Source: a virus. Taken from it: a DNA stretch of 37,819 nt. The DNA is taken from IMG/VR virus record IMGVR_UViG_3300025127_004719, positions 1 through 37,819 of that record; one strand, 5' to 3'. The notes below the pieces were generated by a model. The model was not told where the DNA came from. It saw only the letters and a list, made by a program, of their open reading frames with translations, and did no database searches. Below are positions 15,935-23,257 of the stretch, piece after piece (the first letter of the stretch is position 1; each line of letters begins with the position of its first letter). The translations under genes were made by a program, and so were the position numbers.

Positions 15935-16603
15935 ATGAATTTGTTACCAAACGCTGAACTGTTTTTCTTAAGTGGGAAAGGTGCTAAAAGAAAATTAGTA
16001 AAGAAAGCAGTTCATGATCTTTTTGCAGATAAAGATGTTCTCATAGTTTCTGTGTGTGGCGCTTTCACACCTCCATGTACAGAGATGGTCAAGGAGTATG
16101 AAAAACTCTACGACACCTTCATGAAAGAAACTATCGTTGATGAGATTTACATCCTGTCAATGAATGACGCATTTGTTATGGAAGAATGGTTCAAGTCTAT
16201 GAAGATCAAGAAATGCAAAATGTTACCAGATGGAAATGGTGCATATGTATTGAGACTTGCCAACCAAGGTGGAATGGCTGCATCACAATGCGCTATTGAA
16301 ATGTACAATAAGGGAATGGGTAAGAGAGCATGGAGATGGGTTCTTTTGGTAGAGAACAATATACAAATGGTTTATCTTGAGGAAGAGACACCAGATGGAA
16401 AAGGAACTAGGGATAACTTAGATGAAGATCCATTTGAACTCACTCATGCACAACAGATGCTTGATCTATTAAAGAACAGAGATCAGATAGATCACATCAA
16501 AGAAGAAAATGATGCCACTGATAAGGGATTGTACTTAGATAATACACCAGCACCTAAGAAACCAAAATCAAAAAATAATCCACTTGATCATACTGCGTAT
16601 TAA
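15935..16603 (+). CDS. Peroxiredoxin-like protein (Prx5/thioredoxin fold)
   Basis: 222 residues. VSVCGAFTPPCTEM carries the peroxidatic Cys48 in the T-x-x-C setting (T45-P-P-C48), and IYILSMNDAFVMEEWF matches the conserved strand-helix of the Prx5 group. KRAWRWVLLVENN supplies the conserved Arg. An extra Cys at 41 sits just before. The last ~45 residues are a charged Lys/Glu/Asp/Pro tail with no homology I recognise. It would reduce hydroperoxides, perhaps those arising in a host photosynthesising during infection, but thiol reductant and substrate are not visible; the phage glutaredoxin at 37448 is a possible partner. It has its own early promoter and a short leader. Confidence 0.8.
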   Translation: MNLLPNAELFFLSGKGAKRKLVKKAVHDLFADKDVLIVSVCGAFTPPCTEMVKEYEKLYDTFMKETIVDEIYILSMNDAFVMEEWFKSMKIKKCKMLPDGNGAYVLRLANQGGMAASQCAIEMYNKGMGKRAWRWVLLVENNIQMVYLEEETPDGKGTRDNLDEDPFELTHAQQMLDLLKNRDQIDHIKEENDATDKGLYLDNTPAPKKPKSKNNPLDHTAY

Positions 16604-16608
16604 ATGAG

Positions 16609-16809
16609 ATGAAAATCATAAGTCTGAAGTATCTGGAGGAAAATTTTAGTGAGATAGTTGATCGAGCTCAGGCTGGTGAGACTTTCTTACTAGACACTCC
16701 TGATGGTCAGATAGCATTGGTTCCAGATAAAAATGTTCTTAAACCAGTTATTGATTCTGGTCAGGCTAAGGACATAGAATATATGTGGAATCATGATGAT
16801 GGTGCTTGA
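16609..16809 (+). CDS. Phd/YefM-type antitoxin-like protein without visible toxin
   Basis: 66 residues. MKIISLKYLEENFSEIVDRA, then GETFLLDTPDGQIALVP, follows the Phd/YefM N-terminal DNA-binding fold: a short strand, helix with FxEI-x-D, a QAGE turn and two strands. The rest is a short acidic tail ending HDDGA. In toxin-antitoxin systems this fold represses its own operon and neutralises a toxin through its tail. No toxin gene follows: the next genes are small and not toxin-like, and a new promoter starts just downstream. It may counter a host toxin or act only as a DNA-binding regulator. Starts five bases after the peroxiredoxin-like gene, so probably cotranscribed. Confidence 0.7.
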   Translation: MKIISLKYLEENFSEIVDRAQAGETFLLDTPDGQIALVPDKNVLKPVIDSGQAKDIEYMWNHDDGA

Positions 16810-16834
16810 CTTAGAATAATAAATTGTATATAAT
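16806..16834 (+). promoter_or_regulatory. Sigma-70-type early promoter TTGACT-17-TATAAT
   Basis: TTGACT (16806-16811) overlaps the stop of the antitoxin-like gene and TATAAT (16829-16834) follows at 17 bases. RNA would start near 16841, fourteen bases before the ATG at 16855. No clear Shine-Dalgarno is present. Confidence 0.8.
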
Positions 16835-16854
16835 AAAGTATATGCTATTTTATT

Positions 16855-17082
16855 ATGATTGAAGTGATTCGCCAAAACGATCCGTACAGGTATGTAAAAA
16901 TGCCTGACCTCCTTGAGAATGGTCAACCAGACTATCGTATTCAGAAGTGGAATAATTACAATGGTTACAAAGATATGTACCTTTGTGATAATTGGATGCA
17001 GATGAAAACAGCTATTCAAGATTTTGAATACACAAAATGGTTAGATCCAGCTGGAGTTCCATGTTACATCAAAGATGATTGA
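16855..17082 (+). CDS. Small conserved-type phage protein, unknown function
   Basis: 75 residues, MIEVIRQNDPYRYVKMPDLL and onward, rich in Tyr, Trp, Asn and Asp. No signal peptide, membrane span or metal motif. It is the first gene after a near-consensus early promoter, and its last codons overlap the next gene, so early expression is likely. It is soluble and mildly acidic. I do not recognise a family with a known function. Confidence 0.65.
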   Translation: MIEVIRQNDPYRYVKMPDLLENGQPDYRIQKWNNYNGYKDMYLCDNWMQMKTAIQDFEYTKWLDPAGVPCYIKDD

Positions 17083-17266
17083 AATACTTATCGCATGTAG
17101 TCCTCGATTGGATGGTGGGCCTACCATTTGTCCTCCACACGATTGGATTCCACCTTTAGAAAAGAGAGTGTCTAAACCTAAAGTAATCGAGGAAAGGGAT
17201 TTTACTAATCCATTTGAATATGTAACAATATATAAGTGGAAGTACGAGTTTAATAAAGATGAATGA
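17075..17266 (+). CDS. Small protein of unknown function
   Basis: 63 residues, starting at an ATG that overlaps the end of the preceding gene by eight bases. The segment SPRLDGGPTICPPHDWIPPL contains one Cys and one His and several prolines; the second half is charged (Lys/Glu/Asp). No recognisable family. Kept as a gene because it fits the overlapping chain and its reading frame ends exactly at the next gene. Confidence 0.6.
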   Translation: MIEILIACSPRLDGGPTICPPHDWIPPLEKRVSKPKVIEERDFTNPFEYVTIYKWKYEFNKDE

Positions 17267-17504
17267 CGAACCATCTCTACCAGATCAGGCAAAAAACATC
17301 ACAAAAACTGCCTATGATATAGTTAAGGGTTTCGTTTTCAATGGAATGTTAATCGTTCCTCCAGAGGTGAAAAAAGCTAGAATAGATATATGTAGAGAGT
17401 GCAATAGATTTGATCCTGATCGTATGAAATGCAACGAGTGTGGTTGTTTTCTAGTAAACAAGGTCAAGTTTTCAGCTGCACACTGCCCACTTAGACTTTG
17501 GTAA
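17259..17504 (+). CDS. Small zinc-ribbon-like protein
   Basis: 81 residues. The second half has CRECNRFDPDRMKCNECGCF and then HCPLRLW: two CxxC pairs plus a further Cys and His, a pattern expected to bind zinc. The N-terminal half is a predicted helix (AKNITKTAYDIVKGFVFNG). Such small proteins are common in cyanophages. They could bind nucleic acid or protein, but no role is established that I can name. Its start overlaps the previous gene, and the next gene begins just after its stop. Confidence 0.7.
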   Translation: MNDEPSLPDQAKNITKTAYDIVKGFVFNGMLIVPPEVKKARIDICRECNRFDPDRMKCNECGCFLVNKVKFSAAHCPLRLW

Positions 17505-17506
17505 TT

Positions 17507-18133
17507 ATGGAAGAACAAATTGATTCTAAATTAAGAATTGAACATAGAGATTTTATTGGAATATATGAGAACGCAGTAGACCCACGCTTTTGTGACTTCC
17601 TTGTAGACTACATGGACAAAGCAGAGTTTACAGATTTCAAAAGAAACTTTAGTCATGTAAAAGATAAACAGATATGCTTAGATGGATTCTCTCCTAGTGA
17701 ATCTCATCAGTTGATGGAGTATGTTCAGAATTGTTTGTTTCATTATATCAATGAATACACTTACCTAGGCAATTTCAGTTATGTAAGTTCCTTAGTTTTG
17801 CTTCAGAAGACAGAACCAACTCAGGGTTATCATTTGTTTCATGCTGAGAATGTGAATTGGAATTTAGAAAGTAGAACTATGGCGTGGATGGTATATCTAA
17901 ATGATGTAGAGGAAGGAGGAGAGACAGAATTTTTATATCAGAAGTTAAAAGTAAAACCAAGTAAAGGGACTATACTAATATGGCCTGGAAGTTATACTCA
18001 TTTGCATAGAGGTAATCCTCCTATGACAAACAAGTATATTGCTACTGGTTGGTGGCAGGGAAACATAGGACTTAAACAAGTTAATACAGCAGGCATACTT
18101 GATAAACAATATATGGAAAGTTTGAATTCATAA
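17507..18133 (+). CDS. 2-oxoglutarate/Fe(II) oxygenase, prolyl-4-hydroxylase-like
   Basis: 208 residues from the ATG at 17507; a TTG three codons earlier is not needed. The double-stranded beta-helix motifs are visible: YHLFHAENVNW with the first metal His and an acidic residue (H-x-E in place of H-x-D), MAWMVYLNDVEEGGETEF, and IWPGSYTHLHRGNPPM with the distal His, then NKYIATGWW, where the Lys/Arg that binds 2-oxoglutarate lies. This is the P4H-alpha-like branch of the superfamily, which hydroxylates proteins or small molecules using O2 and 2-oxoglutarate. Its stop overlaps the start of another oxygenase (TAATG). Target unknown. Confidence 0.85.
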   Translation: MEEQIDSKLRIEHRDFIGIYENAVDPRFCDFLVDYMDKAEFTDFKRNFSHVKDKQICLDGFSPSESHQLMEYVQNCLFHYINEYTYLGNFSYVSSLVLLQKTEPTQGYHLFHAENVNWNLESRTMAWMVYLNDVEEGGETEFLYQKLKVKPSKGTILIWPGSYTHLHRGNPPMTNKYIATGWWQGNIGLKQVNTAGILDKQYMESLNS

Positions 18134-18780
18134 TGTCTGATCTACACATTCTTTTTCCTACACCAGTGTATCAGAATGTCTTAGACTTTAGACCATCTGA
18201 ACTCAAGTCTATGTTAGATTTTATGTCGGAGTTGGAGTGGGCTCCAGATAGAGATATAGTCAATAGGCTCAATGGGGAGACAACAAAATTAGAAGCAGAT
18301 CTTCTCATTAGACCAGAGTTGAAGGAGTTAGAAAAGAAGATAACGGAAGAGGTTCATAATTATGCTAAGATGTTACAGATTGATTTAACAAAGCATGGGT
18401 TGAAAAGAATCAATTCATGGGGTAATCTACAAAGGAAGGGAAATTATATTGCAGAACATCGTCACAACAATACTCAGTTTGCTGGAGTCTTTTATTTACA
18501 AACTCCAGAGGATAGTGGAGACATAGTTTTCTCAACTAGAAATGCCACTTGGATCACAAGTCATTGGGAACCATCTGTAACTGGCTATGACGATCTCAAT
18601 AGTTTTGAGAAGAGATTTGAACCACAGGAGTGTGGTATATTTCTTTTTCCCGCTCACTTAGATCACTATGTTACTCCCTCCAATTCTAACTTGGAAAGAT
18701 ATAGTATCTCATTCAATTACAATCTTGATGGTAAGTTCTTTGGGGATTGTAATAATCATTTGACAATCAAAGTATTATGA
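18133..18780 (+). CDS. 2-oxoglutarate/Fe(II) oxygenase (2OG-FeII_Oxy_5-like)
   Basis: 215 residues. LHILFPTPVYQ at the start is the usual opening of this family. YIAEHRHNNTQFAGVFYL carries the first metal ligands (H-x-H), and FLFPAHLDHYVTPSNSN with ERYSISFNYNL has the distal His and the Arg that holds 2-oxoglutarate. It differs in sequence from the oxygenase immediately before, so the two are not a recent duplication. Similar proteins recur at 31510. It overlaps its neighbours on both sides (TAATG, ATGA), indicating a single operon. The substrate is unknown; placement next to nucleotide-sugar enzymes suggests a glycan or small molecule, but that is inference. Confidence 0.8.
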   Translation: MSDLHILFPTPVYQNVLDFRPSELKSMLDFMSELEWAPDRDIVNRLNGETTKLEADLLIRPELKELEKKITEEVHNYAKMLQIDLTKHGLKRINSWGNLQRKGNYIAEHRHNNTQFAGVFYLQTPEDSGDIVFSTRNATWITSHWEPSVTGYDDLNSFEKRFEPQECGIFLFPAHLDHYVTPSNSNLERYSISFNYNLDGKFFGDCNNHLTIKVL

Positions 18781-18983
18781 CTCCAGAAGAAAAAGAACTA
18801 AGATCAATTTACAATTTTTATAAAGATACCAAGAAAGGTTTCTTTACTAAGGATGGATATGCAGCAGTGCCTTGCGGAGAAAAGAAAAGAGTGATAGTAT
18901 ATGAAGGAGAGATCCTACACACGGCTCTCAATGATGACACCGCAAGAAATTGGATTGCACGCCATAGAAAGAAAAGAAAATGA
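18777..18983 (+). CDS. Small basic protein of unknown function
   Basis: 68 residues starting MTPEEKELRSIYNFYKDTKK, with a central strand-turn segment (KKRVIVYEGEILHTA) and a very basic C-terminus RHRKKRK. Overlaps both neighbours by four bases (ATGA), which makes it likely to be translated. The basic tail could bind nucleic acid. No recognised family. Confidence 0.65.
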   Translation: MTPEEKELRSIYNFYKDTKKGFFTKDGYAAVPCGEKKRVIVYEGEILHTALNDDTARNWIARHRKKRK

Positions 18984-19717
18984 AAGTATTAGTCACAGGT
19001 CATAAAGGTTTCATTGGCAGTCATGTCTTTGATTTTCTGAGTGACATCTTTGATGTTGATGGATTAGACAGACCAGACGACATAGAAAACTTTGTAGATG
19101 TTGGATGTGCGGACTATGATCTTATAATTCATCTAGCAGCCTACGCCGCACTTAGAGATAGTGTAGATAATCCTGATAAATTCTGGGAGAACAACGTTGA
19201 AAAATCTAAACCCATATTTGATTATTGCAGAAAGTATAATACTAGGTTGTTGTATGCAAGTTCTGCTGGTGCATATAGTTGGTGGCAGAATCCCTACGCC
19301 ATAACAAAGAAAGTAAATGAGATACAGGCTCCACCTAACAGTGTGGGTATGAGGTTCTTCAATGTATGGGCAGAGGAAGGAAGTAGAGATGATATGTTAT
19401 ATGAAATGTTGAAACAAGGAACTGCAAAATATATCACAAGACATAAGAGAGATTGGGTTCATGTACTAGATGTTGTCAGAGCGATTGCAACCTTGATTCC
19501 CAGTTCATTTACAGGAACAATAGATGTAGGAACAGGACAGATGACTTCTGTGATAGATTTGGCCAATGCCATGGGTATGGGTCATCTTCCTATCAAGGAG
19601 GACACACCTAATGAACCCGATGAGTTGTGTGCTAATATAGAACCTCTCATGGAACTTGGTTGGTTTCCAACCGTTAACATTTTAGATACGGTTATTGCGA
19701 AAACCGTCAGTGTGTGA
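18980..19717 (+). CDS. NAD(P)-dependent sugar-nucleotide epimerase/dehydratase (extended SDR)
   Basis: 245 residues. The dinucleotide-binding loop TGHKGFIGSH (Gly7, Gly10, Gly13) opens the Rossmann fold; YASSAGAYS supplies the Ser near 94-95 and NPYAITKK the Tyr106/Lys110 pair of the SDR active site. It is somewhat short for UDP-glucose 4-epimerases (about 330 residues), with a reduced C-terminal substrate domain. Probable substrate is an NDP-sugar; the particular reaction cannot be read. It overlaps the preceding gene and is followed by a late-type promoter before the GDP-mannose 3,5-epimerase homologue. Confidence 0.85.
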   Translation: MKVLVTGHKGFIGSHVFDFLSDIFDVDGLDRPDDIENFVDVGCADYDLIIHLAAYAALRDSVDNPDKFWENNVEKSKPIFDYCRKYNTRLLYASSAGAYSWWQNPYAITKKVNEIQAPPNSVGMRFFNVWAEEGSRDDMLYEMLKQGTAKYITRHKRDWVHVLDVVRAIATLIPSSFTGTIDVGTGQMTSVIDLANAMGMGHLPIKEDTPNEPDELCANIEPLMELGWFPTVNILDTVIAKTVSV

Positions 19718-19720
19718 TAC

Positions 19721-19728
19721 ACTAAATA
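19721..19728 (+). promoter_or_regulatory. Late-type promoter box ACTAAATA
   Basis: ACTAAATA differs from TATAAATA at its first two positions; CTAAATA-type boxes are, as I recall, used by cyanomyoviruses. It is preceded by a small AGTGT/ACACT hairpin and lies 24 bases upstream of the ATG at 19753. It would allow late expression of the sugar cassette. Confidence 0.45.
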
Positions 19729-19752
19729 AGGTGAAGTTTATTTTAAACTTGT

Positions 19753-20808
19753 ATGAATAAGAAAACAGCACTAGTATTGGGTGCAGGCGGCTTCATTGGA
19801 AGTCACATGGTAAAACGATTACGATCAGAAGGGTATTGGGTTCGTGGCGTAGATTTAAAGTACCCCGATTTCACTATGAGTGCTGCAGACGAGTTCATTC
19901 AAGGTGACTTGAGAGATGTAGGTTTGGTTGCAACAGCATTAGATGTTGAAGGAGATTCCTTTGACGAGATCTATCAGTTTGCTGCAGACATGGGTGGAGC
20001 TGGTTACATCTTTACGGATGAACACTCTGCTGATATCATGCACAACTCTGCTTCAATCAATCTAAATGTATTGAACGAACAAGTTACACTGAATAGATTG
20101 TTGGGAGTAAACAAAACAAAGATATTCTATTCTAGTTCTGCATGTATGTACCCAGAACATAATCAATTAGATCCTAACAACCCAGATTGCCGTGAAGAAT
20201 CCGCTTACCCTGCTAACCCTGACTCCGAATATGGATGGGAAAAACTCTTCTCGGAAAGATTATATCTCGCTTATAACCGTAACTATAATATACCTGTTTG
20301 CGTTGCTCGCTACCATAACATTTTCGGTCCCGAAGGAACATGGGATGGAGGAAAAGAAAAGGCTCCAGCAGCTATCTGCCGCAAGGTTGCGTTACTCCCA
20401 GCAGTGGGAGGAACGATTGAGGTGTGGGGTGATGGCTTGCAGACAAGATCCTTCCTCTTCATCGACGAATGTATTGAAGCAACCTATAGATTGATGCACT
20501 CTGATTTCCAAGGCCCTGTAAATATAGGATCGGAAGAAATGGTTACTATCAATGAGTTGGTAGAAACTGCAGCAAGAGTATCAGGAAAGGTTGTCAGAAA
20601 GGCACACAAACTTGATGCACCTCTAGGTGTTCGTGGACGTAACTCAAACAACGATCTTGTAAGAGAGAAACTTGGATGGGATTATTCACAGACTCTTGAA
20701 GAAGGAATTGCCAAGACTTATGCTTGGATCTCTGAACAGATTAAATCTCGCCAACATGGCGTAGTTGAAATTACATCAAAGGAACTAGAACATGCCGAAA
20801 GTATCTAA
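19753..20808 (+). CDS. GDP-mannose 3,5-epimerase homologue
   Basis: 351 residues, the usual length of this family. The Rossmann loop LGAGGFIGSH is followed by QFAADMGGAGYIF, FYSSSACMYPEHNQL (catalytic Cys131), PDSEYGWEKL (Tyr160, Lys164), RYHNIFGPEGTWDGG, KEKAPAAICRKV (Lys203), then EVWGDGLQTRSFLFIDEC and GVRGRNSNND. These segments closely track plant GDP-mannose 3,5-epimerase, which makes GDP-L-galactose (and GDP-L-gulose) from GDP-mannose in vitamin C and cell-wall synthesis. All catalytic residues I know of are present. Because GT10/GT11-type transferases lie downstream, L-galactose or a related sugar could be their donor. Overlaps the next gene by 17 bases. Confidence 0.9.
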   Translation: MNKKTALVLGAGGFIGSHMVKRLRSEGYWVRGVDLKYPDFTMSAADEFIQGDLRDVGLVATALDVEGDSFDEIYQFAADMGGAGYIFTDEHSADIMHNSASINLNVLNEQVTLNRLLGVNKTKIFYSSSACMYPEHNQLDPNNPDCREESAYPANPDSEYGWEKLFSERLYLAYNRNYNIPVCVARYHNIFGPEGTWDGGKEKAPAAICRKVALLPAVGGTIEVWGDGLQTRSFLFIDECIEATYRLMHSDFQGPVNIGSEEMVTINELVETAARVSGKVVRKAHKLDAPLGVRGRNSNNDLVREKLGWDYSQTLEEGIAKTYAWISEQIKSRQHGVVEITSKELEHAESI

Positions 20809-21382
20809 GAAAACTATCAAACTTGATAAGGATGCAATCAAAACTCTAGATGTATCTCATCTAGCAGAACAATCACTCAATGCAAATGACTGGCTTACTG
20901 CTGGTCAGAGTGAGTATAGATTATATGCTTGGTTATCGAAACAATTTAATAACACCACCATCTTAGATGTTGGTACAAGAACAGGCGGATCTGCTCTAGC
21001 ATTATCTTATAACGATAAAAACAAAGTTATAAGTTATGACCTAGTAGAGCAGGGCGCCTCTTCTGGTATTAAGAAAGATAATGTTGAATTTAAGATTCAA
21101 GATTTCCGTGAAGATGATACTCTAGATTACGATAATATTTCTATCATAATGATTGATGTTGATCCACATGATGGCACAGCAGAGGAAGAGATGTTTGAAT
21201 ACCTAGAAGAAAAAGGATGGAAAGGTTTAGTTTTACTTGATGACATAGGACCACAATGGCCAGAGATTGAAGATTTCTGGAATAGAATTACATTCCCTAA
21301 AATTAATGTAACAGAGGTTGGACATATGAGTGGAACAGGTCTAGTAAATTTTGATGAGAAACATAATGTTTCTTGGCTCTAA
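20792..21382 (+). CDS. SAM-dependent methyltransferase-like protein
   Basis: 196 residues. TTILDVGTRTGGSALAL (about residues 55-71) is the class I SAM-binding motif, VISYDL the acidic end of strand 2, and IIMIDVDPHDG and LVLLDDIG follow at motif positions IV and V. The pattern is like Methyltransf_24-type enzymes found in glycan clusters. Acceptor unknown; an O-methylated sugar is likely from context. Begins inside the 3' end of the epimerase gene and abuts the next SDR gene with TAATG. Confidence 0.75.
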   Translation: MPKVSKKTIKLDKDAIKTLDVSHLAEQSLNANDWLTAGQSEYRLYAWLSKQFNNTTILDVGTRTGGSALALSYNDKNKVISYDLVEQGASSGIKKDNVEFKIQDFREDDTLDYDNISIIMIDVDPHDGTAEEEMFEYLEEKGWKGLVLLDDIGPQWPEIEDFWNRITFPKINVTEVGHMSGTGLVNFDEKHNVSWL

Positions 21383-22287
21383 TGGAGGTTGTTATTACTG
21401 ACATGGATTATGAAGTAGATTATTTTGAAGGAAAGACTCGTAAGATTTTAGTTTTAGGATCAGGTGGTCAGGTAGGAGCATATCTTACCGAGTATCTCAG
21501 GTGTGCTGATGTTGAAGTCATGGAGTTTGATATTACTAATGGTCCTGATCAGGACATGACGGTCATTCCAAACGGTGAACTAGAAGCCAAAATTTATATG
21601 GCAGATTTTGTTTACTTTCTTGCCTTTGATGTAGGTGGTTCACACTATCTTAAAAAATATCAACATACTTTTAATTTCATTGACAACAATACTAGACTTA
21701 TGGCAAATGCCTTTGGTCTAATAGAGAAGTATAAGAAACCATTTGTATTTGCATCATCACAGATGAGTAATATGTCTTACTCTCCCTACGGTGTATTGAA
21801 AAGAGTTGGCGAACTTTATACTAAGTCTCTTGGTGGATTGATCGTCAAGTTCTGGAATGTATATGGTATCGAGAAAGACATGGACAAGGCACATGTCATT
21901 ACAGATTTCATTCGTAAAGGATTTGAAACTGGTGTCATAGATATGATGACAGACGGAACTGAAGCGAGGGAATTTCTTTATGCAGAAGATTGTTGTGAGG
22001 CATTGGAAACTGTTATGGATGAATATGACAACCTCTCTTGTGACGATGAACTTCATATTACTACTGGTGTTTATACAACTGTTCTGGAAATTGCAGAAGA
22101 AATTAAATCATTATTCTTCAGTATTGGAAAGAAAATCACGGTTATCCCAGACGAGAAAAAGGACTCGGTGCAGAGGGATGCTAGAAATGTACCAGACCCA
22201 TACATAAAAGAATTTTGGCAACCCACTACCTCTGTTAAAGAGGGTTTGAAAAAAGTATTTGAGGAGATGAAAAAGGACTATGAATAA
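21382..22287 (+). CDS. NAD-dependent epimerase/dehydratase (extended SDR)
   Basis: 301 residues from the ATG at 21382; an in-frame TTG nine bases upstream is less likely because the ATG overlaps the previous stop. After a short acidic leader the dinucleotide loop LGSGGQVGAYL (about residues 26-36) begins the Rossmann fold. VFASSQMSNMSYSPYGVLKR carries the Ser, Tyr and Lys of the active site. KFWNVYGIEKDMDK and EAREFLYAEDC are typical of the substrate domain of sugar-nucleotide epimerases. The reaction is not resolvable. It lies between a methyltransferase and a GT10 transferase, so it probably prepares a donor sugar. Confidence 0.8.
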   Translation: MEVVITDMDYEVDYFEGKTRKILVLGSGGQVGAYLTEYLRCADVEVMEFDITNGPDQDMTVIPNGELEAKIYMADFVYFLAFDVGGSHYLKKYQHTFNFIDNNTRLMANAFGLIEKYKKPFVFASSQMSNMSYSPYGVLKRVGELYTKSLGGLIVKFWNVYGIEKDMDKAHVITDFIRKGFETGVIDMMTDGTEAREFLYAEDCCEALETVMDEYDNLSCDDELHITTGVYTTVLEIAEEIKSLFFSIGKKITVIPDEKKDSVQRDARNVPDPYIKEFWQPTTSVKEGLKKVFEEMKKDYE

Positions 22288-23257
22288 GTATGATGCTGAG
22301 GCTGAAGCACTTAGACTTGCAGTTGAAAAAGCAAAACAAAATCCAGGCGGTATGGACTTTCCTGTTCTTGGTCCTGATCAAAAGTTTCCAATAAATTTGT
22401 TCTGTAATGATTCTCTAGAACCATCCACATCAGCGAACAATAGATCTGTTTTTACTAGATGGATTCGTAATGGAACTGGTCTAGTAAATCTATATGTAAA
22501 TGGAGAAGCACTTAAAGTTTTAGAAGATGATTCTGATAAACCTAAATTTATTTGGTTGTTAGAATCAAGAGAAATTATCCCAGATCAATATAAATTTATA
22601 GAAGAAAATTATGATTTTGTTGCTAGTAGGGTTGATGGGATCTTTACTGCTGATCAGAGACTCACAACTGAGGCTGGCCCTGATGGTAAATTTCTCTATT
22701 GTTTGTCTAATGCTGCTCCTTGGGTTATGGATAGAGCCGTTTATAAGAAATCAAAACTGGTATCTATGATCGCATCCAACAAAGGATACACGGAAGGACA
22801 TCGCCGTAGACTCAGAGTTGTTCAGGCATTTGTAGATAAGTTTGGACAGGAAGATCTATATGGTTGGGGATTGACACATGAGTTACCATTGAAAGAAAAG
22901 TCCACAGGATTAAAAGATTACATGTTCTCCTTTGCTTGTGAGAACGCAAACTATCCAACATACTTCACTGAGAAGTTGACAGATTGTTTTGCCTGTGGGA
23001 CAATACCAGTATATTATGGAACGGCTGGTGTTGCACAGTATTTTAATCCAGATGGTATAATCTTTTTAGAATCAGCTGCACCTTGGGTTAATATTCCTTG
23101 GGAAAAACTCACACCAGAGTATTATGAATCCAAGAAAGATGTGATACAAGAAAACTTTGAGATTGCTCAGTGCATGAGAGTCGCAGAGGATTACATGTAT
23201 GGAAATTATCTCTATCAACTAGACCCACTTAGACAACAAAAACCACAATTAAAATGA
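22280..23257 (+). CDS. GT10 (alpha-1,3-fucosyltransferase-type) glycosyltransferase
   Basis: 325 residues. The C-terminal half has the GT10 donor-site signature MFSFACENANYPTYFTEKL, then DCFACGTIPVYYGTAG (about residues 213-250), preceded by SMIASNKGYTEGHRRRLRVV, the usual upstream basic motif. The N-terminal half is a divergent acceptor domain (FIWLLESREIIP). No signal peptide or membrane anchor: a cytoplasmic, bacterial-type GT10. GT10 enzymes transfer L-fucose from GDP-fucose. No GDP-fucose synthesis pair is visible in the window, while GDP-L-galactose synthesis may be, so the true donor is open. Overlaps both neighbours by a few bases. Confidence 0.85.
   Translation: MNKYDAEAEALRLAVEKAKQNPGGMDFPVLGPDQKFPINLFCNDSLEPSTSANNRSVFTRWIRNGTGLVNLYVNGEALKVLEDDSDKPKFIWLLESREIIPDQYKFIEENYDFVASRVDGIFTADQRLTTEAGPDGKFLYCLSNAAPWVMDRAVYKKSKLVSMIASNKGYTEGHRRRLRVVQAFVDKFGQEDLYGWGLTHELPLKEKSTGLKDYMFSFACENANYPTYFTEKLTDCFACGTIPVYYGTAGVAQYFNPDGIIFLESAAPWVNIPWEKLTPEYYESKKDVIQENFEIAQCMRVAEDYMYGNYLYQLDPLRQQKPQLK

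Noticed and set aside
16842-16862. Six-codon open frame right after the 16806 promoter
   Set aside because: Could be a leader peptide but is too short to support; overlaps the start of the real gene.
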